From Strongylocentrotus purpuratus (lineage: Eukaryota; Echinodermata; Echinoidea; Camarodonta; Strongylocentrotidae): DNA of 64,000 nt. The stretch covers positions 8,687,551 through 8,751,550 of the forward strand of contig NW_022145609.1 in NCBI RefSeq assembly GCF_000002235.5, written 5' to 3'. This document shows, piece by piece, positions 36,573-48,000 of the stretch. Each line of letters begins with the position of its first letter. Positions within the stretch are counted from its first letter, which is position 1. Made by a program: the position numbers and the translations under genes. The notes under the pieces were generated by a model, which searched no databases, was not told the origin of the DNA, and saw nothing but the letters and a program-made list of their open reading frames with translations.

Positions 36573-36827
36573 ATGACTGAACCCAATACTCTTCAGCACC
36601 AAGTTGCTGCGCTCACGAAATTGGTCAAGGAATTGACCGCCACTATCGGTTGCATGCGGAGCCGAAGCAGCAGCATGAGAAGCATGAGCAGCAACAGGAA
36701 GCGCGACTCATCCGGCTATAAATCAGCGAGCACTTCTGAAGTTTGCTGGTATCATGAGAAGTGGGGTGACAAGGCTCACCAGTGCCGCCCGCCATGCACA
36801 TATAGCAAGCCGGCGGAAAACAACTAG
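36573..36827 (+). pseudogene. gag: Internally deleted gag remnant with CHCC box
   Basis: 84 residues from the first ATG, far shorter than the several hundred expected of a gypsy Gag. A short N-terminus (MTEPNTLQHQVAALTKLV) runs into a Ser/Arg linker and then C58-x2-H61-x9-C71-x3-C75, the unusual CHCC nucleocapsid box. The capsid-coding part is missing, so the copy probably depends on Gag from elsewhere. Confidence 0.75.
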
Positions 36828-36835
36828 GCCAGGAG

Positions 36836-39800
36836 GTGGGCGCGACACCCCTCACTGGCCCTCTTCGTGACGGTCGCTTGTTCTATGTCACAGATAGAGA
36901 TTCTGAGACACGATTTTTGGTCGATACGGGTGCCGCGGTAAGCGTAATTCCTCCCAACACCGCTGATAAGAGGCACCTTATGCCACTCGTTTTGCAGGCT
37001 GCAAACAAGACGCGCATATGCACATATGGGCAGCGTGAGCTCACAGTGTGTATTGGGCTGCGGCGTTCGTTTAAGTGGTCATTCATATTGGCCGATGTTT
37101 CGCAGCCTATCCTCGGCGCAGATTTTTTGAGGCATTACGGCTTACTGGTGGATTTGCGCACAAACCGACTTTGGGATGCCACCACTAGTCTGTCCGTACA
37201 TGGCATCGCCTCCGACTTACCGTCGCTGAATCTCACAATAGTGCAAGTAGACTCCGATTCTGTCTACAAACGCTTACTTGCCGAGTTCACGGAAGTAACT
37301 CGGCCCATGTTTAAGAACTGTCCGTTGAAACATGACGTCACACATAGAATACTCACAACCGGCCCACCAGTTTCGGCACGACCTCGACGCTTAGCGCCGG
37401 ACAAACACAAGATCGCTAAAGACGAGTTTGGCCGGTTACTCGATTTGGGCATTGTCGAGCCCTCAGACAGTTCATGGGCGTCGCCGCTCCACATGGTGCC
37501 AAAGAAGTCAGGCGGTTGGCGACCATGTGGCGATTACCGCGCTCTTAATCGCGTGACCGTCCCGGATCGCTATCCCATTCCGCACCTTCACGACTTTGCC
37601 GCACAGTTGCGAGACAAGTGCGTATTTTCCAAAGTTGACTTAGTGCGCGCATATCATCAGATCCCCGTACACCCTGATGATGTGAAGAAGACCGCGCTGA
37701 CAACCCCTTTTGGGTTATTCCATTTCCGACGCATGCCATTCGGACTACGCAACGCGGCGCAAACCTTTCAAAGGTTTATTGATAGGGTCGTCCGTGACCT
37801 GCCATTTGTATTCGTGTATCTTGATGATATTCTTGTTGCCAGCGAGAATCCCGAACAGCACGAGACTCATTTGCGCCAGCTGTTCACAAGCCTCCGTGAT
37901 TATGGAGTAGTAGTGCATCCTGACAAATGCCAGTTTGGAGTCGAAGCACTAGACTTTCTAGGGCACCATGTGACTGCCCAGGGCGTCTCCCCGATGGATG
38001 ACAAGGTCGCGGTAATTCGCAAATTTCCGCGCCCTACCTCGCTACGCCAGCTGCGCCGGTTCTTAGGCATGGTTAATTTTTACCGCCGATTTATGCCTAA
38101 GTGCGCATCCTCGCTGGCCGCCTTGACTGATTTGCTGCGCAAGCAACCTAAGCGCTCTCGAAAGGCGTTAGATTGGTCCCCTGTGTGCGACTCTGCTTTC
38201 GCGGCTGTCAAAGAGGACCTCGCGAACGTCACGATGCTTACATATCCGTCTGTTGAGCTACCTACAAGCCTCGCGGTAGACGCTTCCGATCTCGCCGTAG
38301 GTGGTGTGTTACAGCAACTCCATGAAGGGGAGTGGCGACCGCTTGCGTTCTTTTCTCGCCGCCTCAAGCCTCCCGAGACTAGGTATAGTACCTTTGGTCG
38401 AGAGCTGCTAGCCATTTACCTCGGAATACGCCATTTCCGATACTTCTTAGAGGGGCGTGATTTTTTTGTTTTTACAGACCACAAGCCTCTTACCTTCGCA
38501 CTCAAGACATCGCCCGATCGACATTCCCCTAGGGAAGCGCGGCAACTCGATTACGTGTCACAGTTTACCTCCGACATACGCCATATTCGAGGCGTTGATA
38601 ATCAGGTAGCTGATGCACTTTCTCGCACCGAGATTGACTCAGTGCAATTACCGAACTTGATTAACCTGCGTGTAGTCGCGACCGACCAAGTCGATGACGT
38701 TGAGCTCGCTGCTCTGCGCTCAGACACGTCAACCTCGCTCAAATTTGAGAAGGTCCTCCTTCCGGAAGGGGACGCGCACATTTGGTGCGACATGTCCACA
38801 GGGCATCCGCGGCCGTATGTATCGGTAGCGCACCGTCGATCGTTGTTTGACAATCTGCACAATCTCGCGCATCCGGGCATTAAAGCTTCGCAAAAGCTTA
38901 TAGCGGCCCGTTTTGTGTGGCGGGGTATGAACAAGGACATTTGTACATGGGCGCGTACTTGCATCCCATGTCAGCGCGCAAAGATCCAACGTCATACGCA
39001 CTCACCGCTTGGCACTTTTGCCAACCCCGATGCCCGTTTTGCACACGTTCATATTGATCTTGTTGGGCCACTACCGCCCTCGAAAGGGCACATTTATCTG
39101 CTGACTTGTATCGACAGGTTCACCCGTTGGCCCGAAGCGATCCCGATAGCGGATGCCACTGCCGAGACAGTAGCCATAGCTCTAGTGGAGAACTGGGTAG
39201 CTCGCTTTGGAGCTCCAGCCACGATTACGCATGATCGAGGTCGTCAGTTTCAATCTGCGCTTTTCACTGCATTAGCTAATTTGCTAGGTTGTCGGACCAT
39301 AGCCACCACGGCCTACCACCCGCAGGCCAACGGTATGGTGGAACGGTTCCATCGGCAACTTAAAGCCTCTCTCAAATCTCAACCCGAGCCGAACCGTTGG
39401 CAAGAATACCTTCCTTTGGTCATGTTGGGTATCCGCGCAGCTATTAAGGAAGACATCGGAGCTTCCGCTGCCGAACTAGTCTACGGGACGGCGTTGCGTC
39501 TTCCAGGCCAGCTGATAGTGCCTACGCGACACGATACTGTTGACCCCGCGGACTACGTCCAACGCTTGAAGGACCATATGTCTGTTTTAGCGCCTACAGC
39601 GACACGTAGGTCACCACAGACCAGTTTTGTACAGAGGTCTCTCGATACTTGTACGCATATTTTCTTGCGTATCGATGCTGTCCGTAAGCCATTACAGCCT
39701 CCGTATTTGGGTCCGTTCAAGGTTCTCAAACGAAACCCGAAGTTTTTCGTTATTGAGCAAAAGGGCAAGCATGTTTCTGTAAGCATTGATCGACTGAAAC

Positions 39801-40048
39801 CCGCATTTTTGGAAAGCGTTTCGGCTAGGACTACCGCGGCTGACGTGCCTCTAGAGGGAGAGCCTACCGTCTCCTCCCCTCTGCGCACAGCACTTCGCGC
39901 AACCTCTGCGCCTGCTCCTGCACCTGCTCCTACGCCTGCTCCTGCTCTGGTGAAATCGCAACCTGCTGCGCGTGTCACACGTTCAGGCCGCCACGTCCAC
40001 TGGCCGCAAAGGTACGTTCAGGTTCACTACATTGAACGTGTCGCATAA
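36836..40048 (+). CDS. pol: Gypsy Pol polyprotein (protease-RT-RNase H-integrase)
   Basis: About 1070 residues without interruption. It is open in the -1 frame relative to gag from 36806, overlapping the gag stop; the start given is the first NTG (GTG), and real expression would be by frameshift. Protease: [13 protein letters not shown] (Asp30). [15 protein letters not shown] and YLDD at 328-331. RNase H: VDASD (Asp482) and [10 protein letters not shown]. Integrase: H-H-C-C zinc region (CIPCQRAK), then D741, D800 and E836 with DD35E spacing ([26 protein letters not shown]). A GPY/F-like module ([11 protein letters not shown]) and a Pro-Ala repeat tail follow. No chromodomain is evident. CG-richer than surrounding DNA. 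All catalytic motifs are present. Confidence 0.95.
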   Translation: MGATPLTGPLRDGRLFYVTDRDSETRFLVDTGAAVSVIPPNTADKRHLMPLVLQAANKTRICTYGQRELTVCIGLRRSFKWSFILADVSQPILGADFLRHYGLLVDLRTNRLWDATTSLSVHGIASDLPSLNLTIVQVDSDSVYKRLLAEFTEVTRPMFKNCPLKHDVTHRILTTGPPVSARPRRLAPDKHKIAKDEFGRLLDLGIVEPSDSSWASPLHMVPKKSGGWRPCGDYRALNRVTVPDRYPIPHLHDFAAQLRDKCVFSKVDLVRAYHQIPVHPDDVKKTALTTPFGLFHFRRMPFGLRNAAQTFQRFIDRVVRDLPFVFVYLDDILVASENPEQHETHLRQLFTSLRDYGVVVHPDKCQFGVEALDFLGHHVTAQGVSPMDDKVAVIRKFPRPTSLRQLRRFLGMVNFYRRFMPKCASSLAALTDLLRKQPKRSRKALDWSPVCDSAFAAVKEDLANVTMLTYPSVELPTSLAVDASDLAVGGVLQQLHEGEWRPLAFFSRRLKPPETRYSTFGRELLAIYLGIRHFRYFLEGRDFFVFTDHKPLTFALKTSPDRHSPREARQLDYVSQFTSDIRHIRGVDNQVADALSRTEIDSVQLPNLINLRVVATDQVDDVELAALRSDTSTSLKFEKVLLPEGDAHIWCDMSTGHPRPYVSVAHRRSLFDNLHNLAHPGIKASQKLIAARFVWRGMNKDICTWARTCIPCQRAKIQRHTHSPLGTFANPDARFAHVHIDLVGPLPPSKGHIYLLTCIDRFTRWPEAIPIADATAETVAIALVENWVARFGAPATITHDRGRQFQSALFTALANLLGCRTIATTAYHPQANGMVERFHRQLKASLKSQPEPNRWQEYLPLVMLGIRAAIKEDIGASAAELVYGTALRLPGQLIVPTRHDTVDPADYVQRLKDHMSVLAPTATRRSPQTSFVQRSLDTCTHIFLRIDAVRKPLQPPYLGPFKVLKRNPKFFVIEQKGKHVSVSIDRLKPAFLESVSARTTAADVPLEGEPTVSSPLRTALRATSAPAPAPAPTPAPALVKSQPAARVTRSGRHVHWPQRYVQVHYIERVA

Positions 40049-40165
40049 ATAGTGGTTATTTTCATGTATATTAATGTATTTTGTACATATGTTTCCTTTA
40101 TATTTTTAATTGTGTATTTTCGCCCCTCGGAGCTTACGCAAGCTCGGGTCTAGTAGGGGGGTTAA

Positions 40166-41971
40166 TGTAGCGACAAATGTTACAGTGCATTCATTTATAA
40201 TTCACTGGTATACATATTGTGTTTTTAATCCAAAATGGCCGCTTTAGAAGTCATTGAGAGTTCGAGGATTTGGTATTACGCCATGTCCTCAGAACTGGTT
40301 TTAACTCGATTTATTATATAACGATGTTTATTCATTAGTATTTTGATCACATGACCAATTAACATAGATGTACGCGTATTTATTCATAAGTATTTTGATC
40401 ACGTGCTTAATTAACATACATGTGCGCGTGTTTTGAACCAATCGCGCTGTAGTTGATTGGCGCTCTTCTGATTTTCCTGTGCGGGAATCAGTGAGCTGTT
40501 TTAATATTGGTATACACACATGCTGTTATTGTGTTGATATTTGTACCTAGAAAATTGTATCCAACGAGGATTGAACTGCTACGTCCCCGGACCATTCCCG
40601 GTGGACGTGCTCACCTATTTACATCTTGTACGTTTTGCAAGATATATTTTGACTCTCTCGATGTTCAACATTGACGACACTTTAATTCACCAGCAGTGAG
40701 AATAGAACATTTAATATGATCTAACGTTTTTCTCACCTGCATTATTGTTTGACAACCTTTTATCATCGACTTCATATATATTGTCTCGACATTTGATTCT
40801 TCGACCTGCATCGCAAGTCACTGAAGTTGATCTATTGACATTGACTGCATCATCATTGTATTCATCTGTTAACTGATTCATCATCGTTGTCTTCATCACC
40901 GTTGTCTTCATCATCGCTGTCTTCACCAGCGTCGTCTTCATCGTCGACTTCATCATCGCTGTCTTCACCAGCGTCGTCTTCATCATTGTTGTCATCATCG
41001 TTGTCTTCAACATCGTCTTCATCATCGTGGTATTCACCTAGCGTCGATCATCGTCTGCATATCCTACGCGATCGACAACCAGCTCGTCGACCACTGTTTT
41101 CGACTAGCTAGTTTCTACATCTACCTAGAACTTGAAGAAGATCTACTTTGAATTCAACTCCAATGACTCACGTAACGTTAATTATATTGTGATTTATGCT
41201 TTGCATTGTTTATCATTGTGAGGCCTTATTTTGACTGACTGAGTGCCTGTTGTTGAGTGCGTACGCTTACTAACACATATTTTACATGTTTATAATTGCA
41301 CTAGTTCTAGGCCTATGCCTGGTCTACTGATCTAGATCTGCTATAGTCTAGATCCACCGATATATTGTTGTATTCTCGTGTTGTGCATTCCGTACACATA
41401 CACAAGTAGAGATTTGTTTAGCGGTTTCTTGAACCACAATATTTCGTGCCTATGTAAGTAAATCTAAACGCTGTCTAGCTTAGATTTGAGTAGTATTTTC
41501 TTGACTGTTATTATTCATGCAGTGGGAATGATATTTAACTGACTTGTTTTAGTACTGTTTTGAGTTGTACTGAACAGCTAGACTCCTGATATTTCGAGAC
41601 TTGTATTCAGCGGTAATCATTAATACCATAGTGACTAAGTTGAGTCTCCTTTACATTAATGTGCTGTTGGAAGTTATCTATGTTTGATTATTAATAGTAA
41701 CTACCAAGGGCCTAGTGATAGTTTAATTGTCTGTCACTGTTGAGATAGACAGAAGAGGTTTCTGATAATTCTGTAATCATTGTATCTTATGTGAAATTAT
41801 AGAATATAGAACCAGTTTTTAACCATAATCAATTTGTCTGGATGTGATCATTTATTAAGTGTTTTCTTGTCTGGAGGGATACTGCTTTTTAGTAGTTTAA
41901 TTAAAAAAGGGAATTATGTGGGATTACTAGTTAACACGCAACATAGTCCATACCCCATGTAGTTTTCTAAA
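40166..41971 (+). repeat. 3' LTR
   Basis: 1806 bp, matching the 5' LTR except for one extra 15-bp unit in the CTTCATC array (near 40880-40900). Confidence 0.92.
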
Positions 41972-41975
41972 GCTA

Positions 41976-42615
41976 CTAGCCTACTAGACTAGTAGGGGTC
42001 TACTACTAGATTTCTAGTAGAAGTCTAGATCTAGATCTAGCCTGGCTAGAAAAGTCCTAGATTCTAGACAGAAAATCATGTCTCTATTTCGTCGCTAGCC
42101 TCTTAATAGCCTTTTATTTGGGTAGGCCTAGGGCCGACCCTACCCAAATAAGAGGCTAACAACGAAATTAAAGACAGAGTTTTCGGTCTAGAAAAGTCCT
42201 CACTTGGTCTTGGCTTGGATTTATCATTTGATTGATGAATTGCAAACCGTAGCGTAGGCCTAGGCCTACGTTAATGGCAATGCTAATGTTAAAGTTACTC
42301 TTGGCCTACTTTAAATTACATAGACTAGGTCTAGGTCTAGGTCTAGTCTATGCCTACTAGACCTATAGATCTAGATCTGTAGGTTAGGTCTAACATAATA
42401 GGTCTAACAAAGTTAGATCTAAGTAGAGGTCTAGGCCTATCCCTATATAGGTACCGGTAACTTTTACACCAACCAGTTCCACACAGTCACAGACAGTGTC
42501 ACAGACCAGTAGATTTCTAGACCTCTAGACTAGACTAGTAGATCTAGACTAGATCTAGACCTAGTCTAGATCTAGTCTAGACCTAGTCTAGATCTAGATC
42601 TAGTCTAGATCTAGA
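41976..42615. repeat. CTAGATCT/TCTAGA-rich satellite-like DNA, right part
   Basis: Continuation of the block at 33795-34630 beyond the gypsy insertion. It includes an inverted pair at about 42098-42164 (TTATTTGGGTAGG and CCTACCCAAATAA) and near-tandem GTCTAGATCTAGACCTAG. Confidence 0.7.
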
Positions 42616-42709
42616 CCTAACTTAAACAGCCAAGTTTTATCAAAACCAATAAGCAGATTGCTTCTATCCAACAAGTTTAGCAGTGAATGTGAAATATTAT
42701 TGTTATCAT

Positions 42710-43380
42710 TCAATCATTGATTGATTGATTGATTGGGGGGGGGGGGGAGTAATTTCACACAATGAAAAGCAGGCAGATCTACGATATGACAGACTACGAA
42801 TTTTCCGATGATGCCCTACCCGAAACTCGGGGCAAGCTGTCAAGTCCAAATTCTCACGAGACATGAGCCATGCCACGTACGGCATTGACGGGCACGGCAA
42901 ATCAAGCCGAAAAATTGATTGATTGATTGATTGATTTTTTATTCGACAAGCTTCCAACATACAACAATATACAATAATAACAGATCAAAAAAAGTCAGCT
43001 TGAACAGGATAACCCACGAAAGCTCGAGAGCTTATTTCCAGTGGGGTCCCTTACAGACATGTATAAAATTAATAAGTTAAAATAGTAATATTTACAGACA
43101 GATAAGAAAATTAAAAGAACTACTTATTAAAGATAATAATAACAACATTTAAACTGATGATAGAAATGATATTAAGTACAAGAAGAAAAAGAAGAAGGGG
43201 AAGAAGAAAAAGAGGAGAAGGAAGAAGAGGAAAATAATGATGACGATGGAAAATGTATTGAATTTGAAAGTTTGCCTAATTAACTTCTCAAAACCTTAGA
43301 AATACTAGTAGGTTTGGATCACTCAAAATATTAGGATTTCTTTTGAAATAAAAATGAATTCAAGAAATTCAAGCATAAAT
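42710..43380 (-). repeat. LINE 3' tail with (TCAA)n microsatellites, and purine-rich flank
   Basis: On the minus strand, a segment reading from about 43060 through GGGACCCCACTGGAAATAAG and CGTGGGTTATCCTGTTCAAG ends in GAATAAAAAATCAATCAATC (about 42915). That is the layout of a non-LTR retrotransposon 3' end with a tetranucleotide tail. A second TTGA run with a run of 12 G lies at 42715-42747. An AAGAAG-rich stretch covers 43180-43240. No reverse transcriptase frame remains. Confidence 0.5.
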
Positions 43381-43387
43381 TACTCAC

Positions 43388-43495
43388 CGACAAACTCCTC
43401 CCTCTCGCCAGCTAAAATCATTCTGTGCGGGTGACGTCATCACAGCCACTAAAACGCGCAGCGCAGGCCAGGGGAAGTGACAAAAGTAGGATCCG
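43388..43495 (-). promoter_or_regulatory. Putative promoter and leader exon of the HECT cargo gene
   Basis: Just inside the right terminal array the minus strand has a GC-richer stretch with a perfect CRE (TGACGTCA, 43432-43439) and, 50 bp downstream, a strong donor (GTGAGTAA, read from 43387 down). It has the right orientation to splice to the acceptor at 28596, 10 nt before the HECT ATG. This is inference from motif placement; the intron would be about 14.8 kb, inflated by nested insertions. Confidence 0.4.
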
Positions 43496-44475
43496 TAATC
43501 TGTTTAAACAGATTAGTTGAAGTAATGTAATCTGTTTAAACAGATTAGAAGAAATATCGTAATCTGTTATAACAGATTAGTGGAAATACCGTAATCTGTT
43601 TAAACAGATTATAATCTGTTTAAACAGATTAGAAGAAATATCGTAATCTGTTATAACAGATTAGTGGAAATACCGTAAGGCCATGTAAAATTGATTACAT
43701 GTTGATCGTCCGGATTTTTTGAAAAAGAGGAGGAGGGTGTACCATGTTATTTGATATTTGATATTTCAAAATGGCCGCTCAAAATGGCCGCTCGGTACAT
43801 TTTCCCCGACAGTCGAGGCTATTTTTTTTCAAGATGGCCGCCGACAATTTTTTTTTTTTTTAATCAGAAATAGAGCCATTTTAGCAGTGTTTTTCATGTT
43901 TTTTTTCTTTCAAAAAAAAAAAAAAATAAAAAAAATTAAAAAAAAAAAAAAAATAAAAAAATAAAAAAAAAAAAAAAATAACAAAAAATAGGAGGCGGCC
44001 CCCAAAAAGGAAGCGGGCGGGGACGATCAACATGAAATCAATTTTACATGGCCTAATCTGTTTAAACAGATTATAATCTGTTTAAACAGATTAGAAGAAA
44101 TATCGTAATCTGTTATAACAGATTAGTAGAAATACCGTAATCTGTTTAAACAGATTAGTTGAAGTACTGTAATCTGTTTAAACAGATTAGTAGAAATACC
44201 GTAATCTGTTTAAACAGATTAGTAGAAATACCGTAATCTGTTTAAACAGATTATAATCTGTTTAAACAGATTAGAAGAAATATCGTAATCTGTTTAAACA
44301 GATTAGTAGAAATACCGTAATCTGTTTAAACAGATTAGTAGAAATACCGTAATCTGTTTAAACAGATTATAATCTGTTTAAACAGATTAGACTCTAGAAG
44401 AAATATCGTAATCTGTTTAAACAGATTAGTAGAAAGTGTGTTTTTTTTTCTTCGTGGCACTAATGGTCTTTCGTA
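43496..44475 (-). repeat. Right terminal inverted repeat with 19 palindromes
   Basis: 19 copies of the 20-bp palindrome (43496-44428) plus the identical 47-bp outer segment (44429-44475). From the outside inwards the order of palindromes and spacer types follows the left end. Differences: 7 extra bases in the first spacer, one single copy where the left has a tandem pair, and at least five additional copies inward. Three copies carry the central AT form. A MITE interrupts it at 43679-44053. Confidence 0.92.
43679..44053. mobile_element. Harbinger-like MITE inserted in the right terminal array
   Basis: Inverted 33-bp ends with one mismatch (GGCCATGTAAAATTGATTAC... and its inverse), flanked by TAA at 43676-43678 and 44054-44056. 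A 3-bp TWA-type target duplication points to PIF/Harbinger. The 375-bp body has CAAAATGGCCGCT repeats and a long A-rich tract (about 43908-43990). It interrupts a palindrome, so it post-dates the array. Confidence 0.85.
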
Positions 44476-44481
44476 GGATGC

Positions 44482-45019
44482 AGTGATCGAGGGATTCGAG
44501 GCAATGACGTCAAAGACTCATGATTTAGTTGCCAATTTTCAAAGTCTTTTATGTCTTACAAAGTTTATAACTTTCTTATTAGTTATCCGAATTTGCTCAA
44601 ACTTTTTTGATTGGTTTGTCTGATTTTTCTGCTTCTATTGCAAGTAAGGTAAGCTCCTTCTAAACACAGAATTGTATTTAACTTTGCAATTTCCTTCATT
44701 TATGACCAGGGCCAAATCAACGTAAATAATATTAAATCAAACTAAATCAAATCTAATCTAATCAAACGTAGAAATAATTCGAACCACCTGTCAGCTCAGT
44801 CGTCATGCATTAGCTGAGCGATATGAGATTATCATTTGAGTCACGTGACAAATGCCCATAGAAACTGGACGCTCGTCATTGATGGATCGTATGGTTCTTT
44901 TTCGGGAGTGATTCTTCATCTTCCACGTTTCTCGTGAAATAGGTCTTTACTTTCGCATTGATTTCTCTACATACTATGGCTTAATGTGAATGGAATGTGA
45001 CTTGAGGAATTAAAGTAAG
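44482..45019 (+). promoter_or_regulatory. SPATA1 upstream region
   Basis: Between the giant element and the SPATA1 ATG. It contains the palindromic E-box GTCACGTGAC (44840-44849). The transcription start is not determined. The giant element now separates this region from the TTC33 promoter by about 28 kb. Confidence 0.4.
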
Positions 45020-48000
45020 ATGACAACTGATTATCCGATAAGACCGCCATCGGAACAAGTAAGTTCACAACAAATTCTTGATTTTTTGTTTACCCAACGT
45101 TACAGAGAAGCGGATAACGACTGATCAACCTCCCCGAAGCTCTGGGGTCTGTGTTAGTGTCGAAATGAATGTTTTCCGCTGAGGCTATGCACATCCCGCA
45201 TCCCAAGTTACTCGTAAAACACGTGTGATGATGTAGAGTCTACAGGGGTTGTAATTGTATAAACTTCTATTTGTAAAGTTAGACCTTCAACTTTAATGAT
45301 ATCGTGTCCAAAAAGAAAGATTTAGACCTGCTTTAACCTATTCAGTCAGTTTACCTTTGAAGTTTGAGTTTGACTCTGAGTCTGAGTCTGACTCTGAGTT
45401 GTGGAAAGCAGTTCAGTTTGGCCTTTTGAATTTTTCTGTAGATCTAAGTTGTAACTCTTTCTTTCTTTTTTATTTTTGGTAATGACCATATAACGCCTTT
45501 ATAACGGGTCTAACTTAAGCAAGTTAAAATCATAAATCTAATGTTATCTTACATATATAGAATCTAGATCTAGACCTCTAGAGCCTAGATCTGGACCTAC
45601 GAAGGGGTGACCAAAGACAGTTCACGGACATTTTAGAACATATTACAAAATGTGTCAATCTATGATTTCTCATATTCTACACAAATTCATTTAGTTCAAT
45701 TATGACCGAATGGACGGCAAAGTTTCTTTTACTATAGATTGGTTCAACTAGAAAAAATTTAATGTTCGACCGTGCGTGCGCGTTGCATCTAAAAAAGTCA
45801 TGAAAACAATGAGACCTTACTTCACGCACGATTTATAAAAAAATGTGATCCATCAAAAATAAGATAATATCATAATTTGTAAGGCAATATCATACAAATT
45901 ATACAATCAGTTGGTACCACTTTTTACTTACAATTTTGAGGATTTCTGCTCTCTATTAAAATGAAGATTTCCAGACCTATTATGGTAAGTTGATAATTTT
46001 TTGGAACAGACGCAAATAACTGCAAAATTTGCAGATCTTTTGTCAATATTTTCACAATTTAGTTTCTGGGTAATTTTATGATCCTCTTTCCATTGGTGAT
46101 ATCAGATTTTCGAAATTTCACCAATTTCTTGAGTAAGCGAACTTTGGTCACGCGCGAACTTTGGTCACACCACCATACACGTACCTCAAGAAATCTCTTT
46201 CAAATTTCCAATAACAATGAACATCTCTGAGATAATTAATAGTTATAACTTTATGAGGTTCCTTTGTCAAACTGATCAAAGTCAAGATGTATTGATTGTC
46301 TCATCGACAAACTCTGTGATTTAAAAGAAAATACAATAATTTTAAATTTGGTTTCTACCAATGTAAAACTTTTCTTTCTTCTCCTCTTTAATACCTTTTC
46401 CTTCATGATCTGTCTCTGAATATCAACAGTTGGTTGATCTTCATCTTACCCAGATGTGTGTGTCTGGACAGGTTGTGTATCTTGACAGTTGGTCAAAACC
46501 AGCAATTTGTTGCAGTTTACAAGCAATATTTCATGAATTTTCACAACAAATTCTGGATAATTTTTTTTCTTCTAAGACTCATGTTGGACAATAATTATAA
46601 AGGATGATTATTCATGATGTTTGGAGCTATTTGATGCAAAGTTTGTGTTTAATCCAAAGGCAAAGGCGACCATTTAATTTTTGTTATTAAAGCATCCAGA
46701 GTCCAGACACATAACAAGGTCCAAATAAAATGTTGACATGTTATAATATACCTGTAGTTTAAGTTTGAAGTATACCAGCAAATTTTAGATTTAACCATCT
46801 GCAAACTAGTTTTGAAATGTATACGCCTGTACCGGTACTCTTTAGTTTGGTTTGTAGAGCCCAACTTCATCTATTTTTAAAGCTTTATTTTATTTCTATG
46901 TCCTCTGACATGAACAGTTGGTTGATCTTCATGTGTATCTATTACCAAGAGAAGTATGGAACGAGAAGTATAGCAGTACGTACAATGAATCCATTAGGGA
47001 AGCAAGCTCTGCTGGATTTGTCAGGTAAGAAGATTTGAAATAGTTGTATGTCAAATTGATTTTTCCCCCCTATATTTGCTTACCAGGTATAGAAAAAAAA
47101 TTGTATAGGGTCTGAAAAGTGAAAACCATAGAAAAATATTGTCATTCTGAAGTCTGAAGGGAGACAATTTTGTTTAAATAAATAATTTAGATCATCTATC
47201 ATATCTATGATTTCCTGGGAAAAACTAATGAATAGTTTACAACATGTTATTCACATTTCCTACCAAATCAATGCTGATTATTGCAGCATGTATGTACAGT
47301 ACATGTAATTGTTGCCCATTTAGATGAAAGATGTAGATTGTAGATGCTTCACAAACAAAACATATTTGCTTTTAAAAAAAAGCAATAACTGCACATTTAT
47401 TTTTCTGTGTTGCCAGGTAAATTATAGCTTAAAGATCTATGAAGAAAAAAAAAGAGTTAATAAAAAGTATTGAATACCCAAAAAGGTGTTTACAAATGTC
47501 ACAAATTATAGAAAAAGGATTCAAATAAATAAGAAAAATCTAGATTGGGTTTTTATGTAAAACAGAGAAACAATCATTGATTTCAGAATTTGAAAAAAGG
47601 GATAGTCAATTGTACCTTTTATTTGTATTTCGGTATGGTACATTTTTAAAGGTTGTTGTCTGATGCATTGTACACTTTGTTTTTAGGGTGTGGCCAGACC
47701 TGACAGTATGTGGTTTACGGACTTTGATAGAGGATGAGTTAGGAGATAGTCTACCTCAGAACTATGTATTCCTCCGCAGTGTGGGAAGATGTATGACACA
47801 GGTAAGAATTTGTTCCGTTTCAAAGATTCATATAAAAGACTTTCATATATGCATTAATGTATGTCATTTGCCTAACATTTAATGTAATTTGAAGTACCGG
47901 TATAACTTAAATTTCATCACACTTGTTCAATTATTTATATTGTTTCTTTCAAACAAATTTTCTGTATTTGTAATAAAGACATAATGTATGCCTCTGAATT

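Larger units (their letters stand above)
34634..41971 (+). mobile_element. Gypsy-type LTR retrotransposon, CsRn1-like, recent insertion
   Basis: LTRs at 34634-36424 and 40166-41971, with the 4-bp target duplication GCTA at 34630-34633 and 41972-41975. The order is LTR, primer site, gag remnant, pol, polypurine tract (GTAGGGGGGTTAA, about 40153-40165), LTR. The CHCC Gag box and tRNA-Trp primer site are hallmarks reported for the CsRn1 clade of Ty3/gypsy elements. The LTRs are nearly identical apart from a 15-bp repeat-length difference. The LTR 3' end reads ...CTAAA rather than ...CA. Confidence 0.93.
17777..44475. mobile_element. Giant DNA transposon (26.7 kb) with palindromic terminal arrays
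   Basis: GGATGC at 17771-17776 and at 44476-44481 is a perfect 6-bp target duplication. The outer 47 bp (17777-17823, starting TACGAAAGACCATTAGTGCC) are identical, inverted, to 44429-44475. Inside both ends lie arrays of a 20-bp palindrome. The element encodes an integrase-like transposase (plus strand, left) and a SAM/HECT protein (minus strand, middle). Removing the nested gypsy element leaves about 19.4 kb. Size and 6-bp duplication recall Polintons, but no DNA polymerase, packaging ATPase or capsid frame is visible. The transposase resembles the IS3-related eukaryotic group called IS3EU in Repbase; I could not check that name against sequence. Confidence 0.88.

Noticed and set aside
39553..39978. 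141-residue antisense frame
   Set aside because: Shadow of the gypsy pol frame.
17777..44475. Polinton/Maverick assignment
   Set aside because: Size and 6-bp duplication fit, but there is no protein-primed DNA polymerase, packaging ATPase, protease or capsid frame, and the ends do not match.
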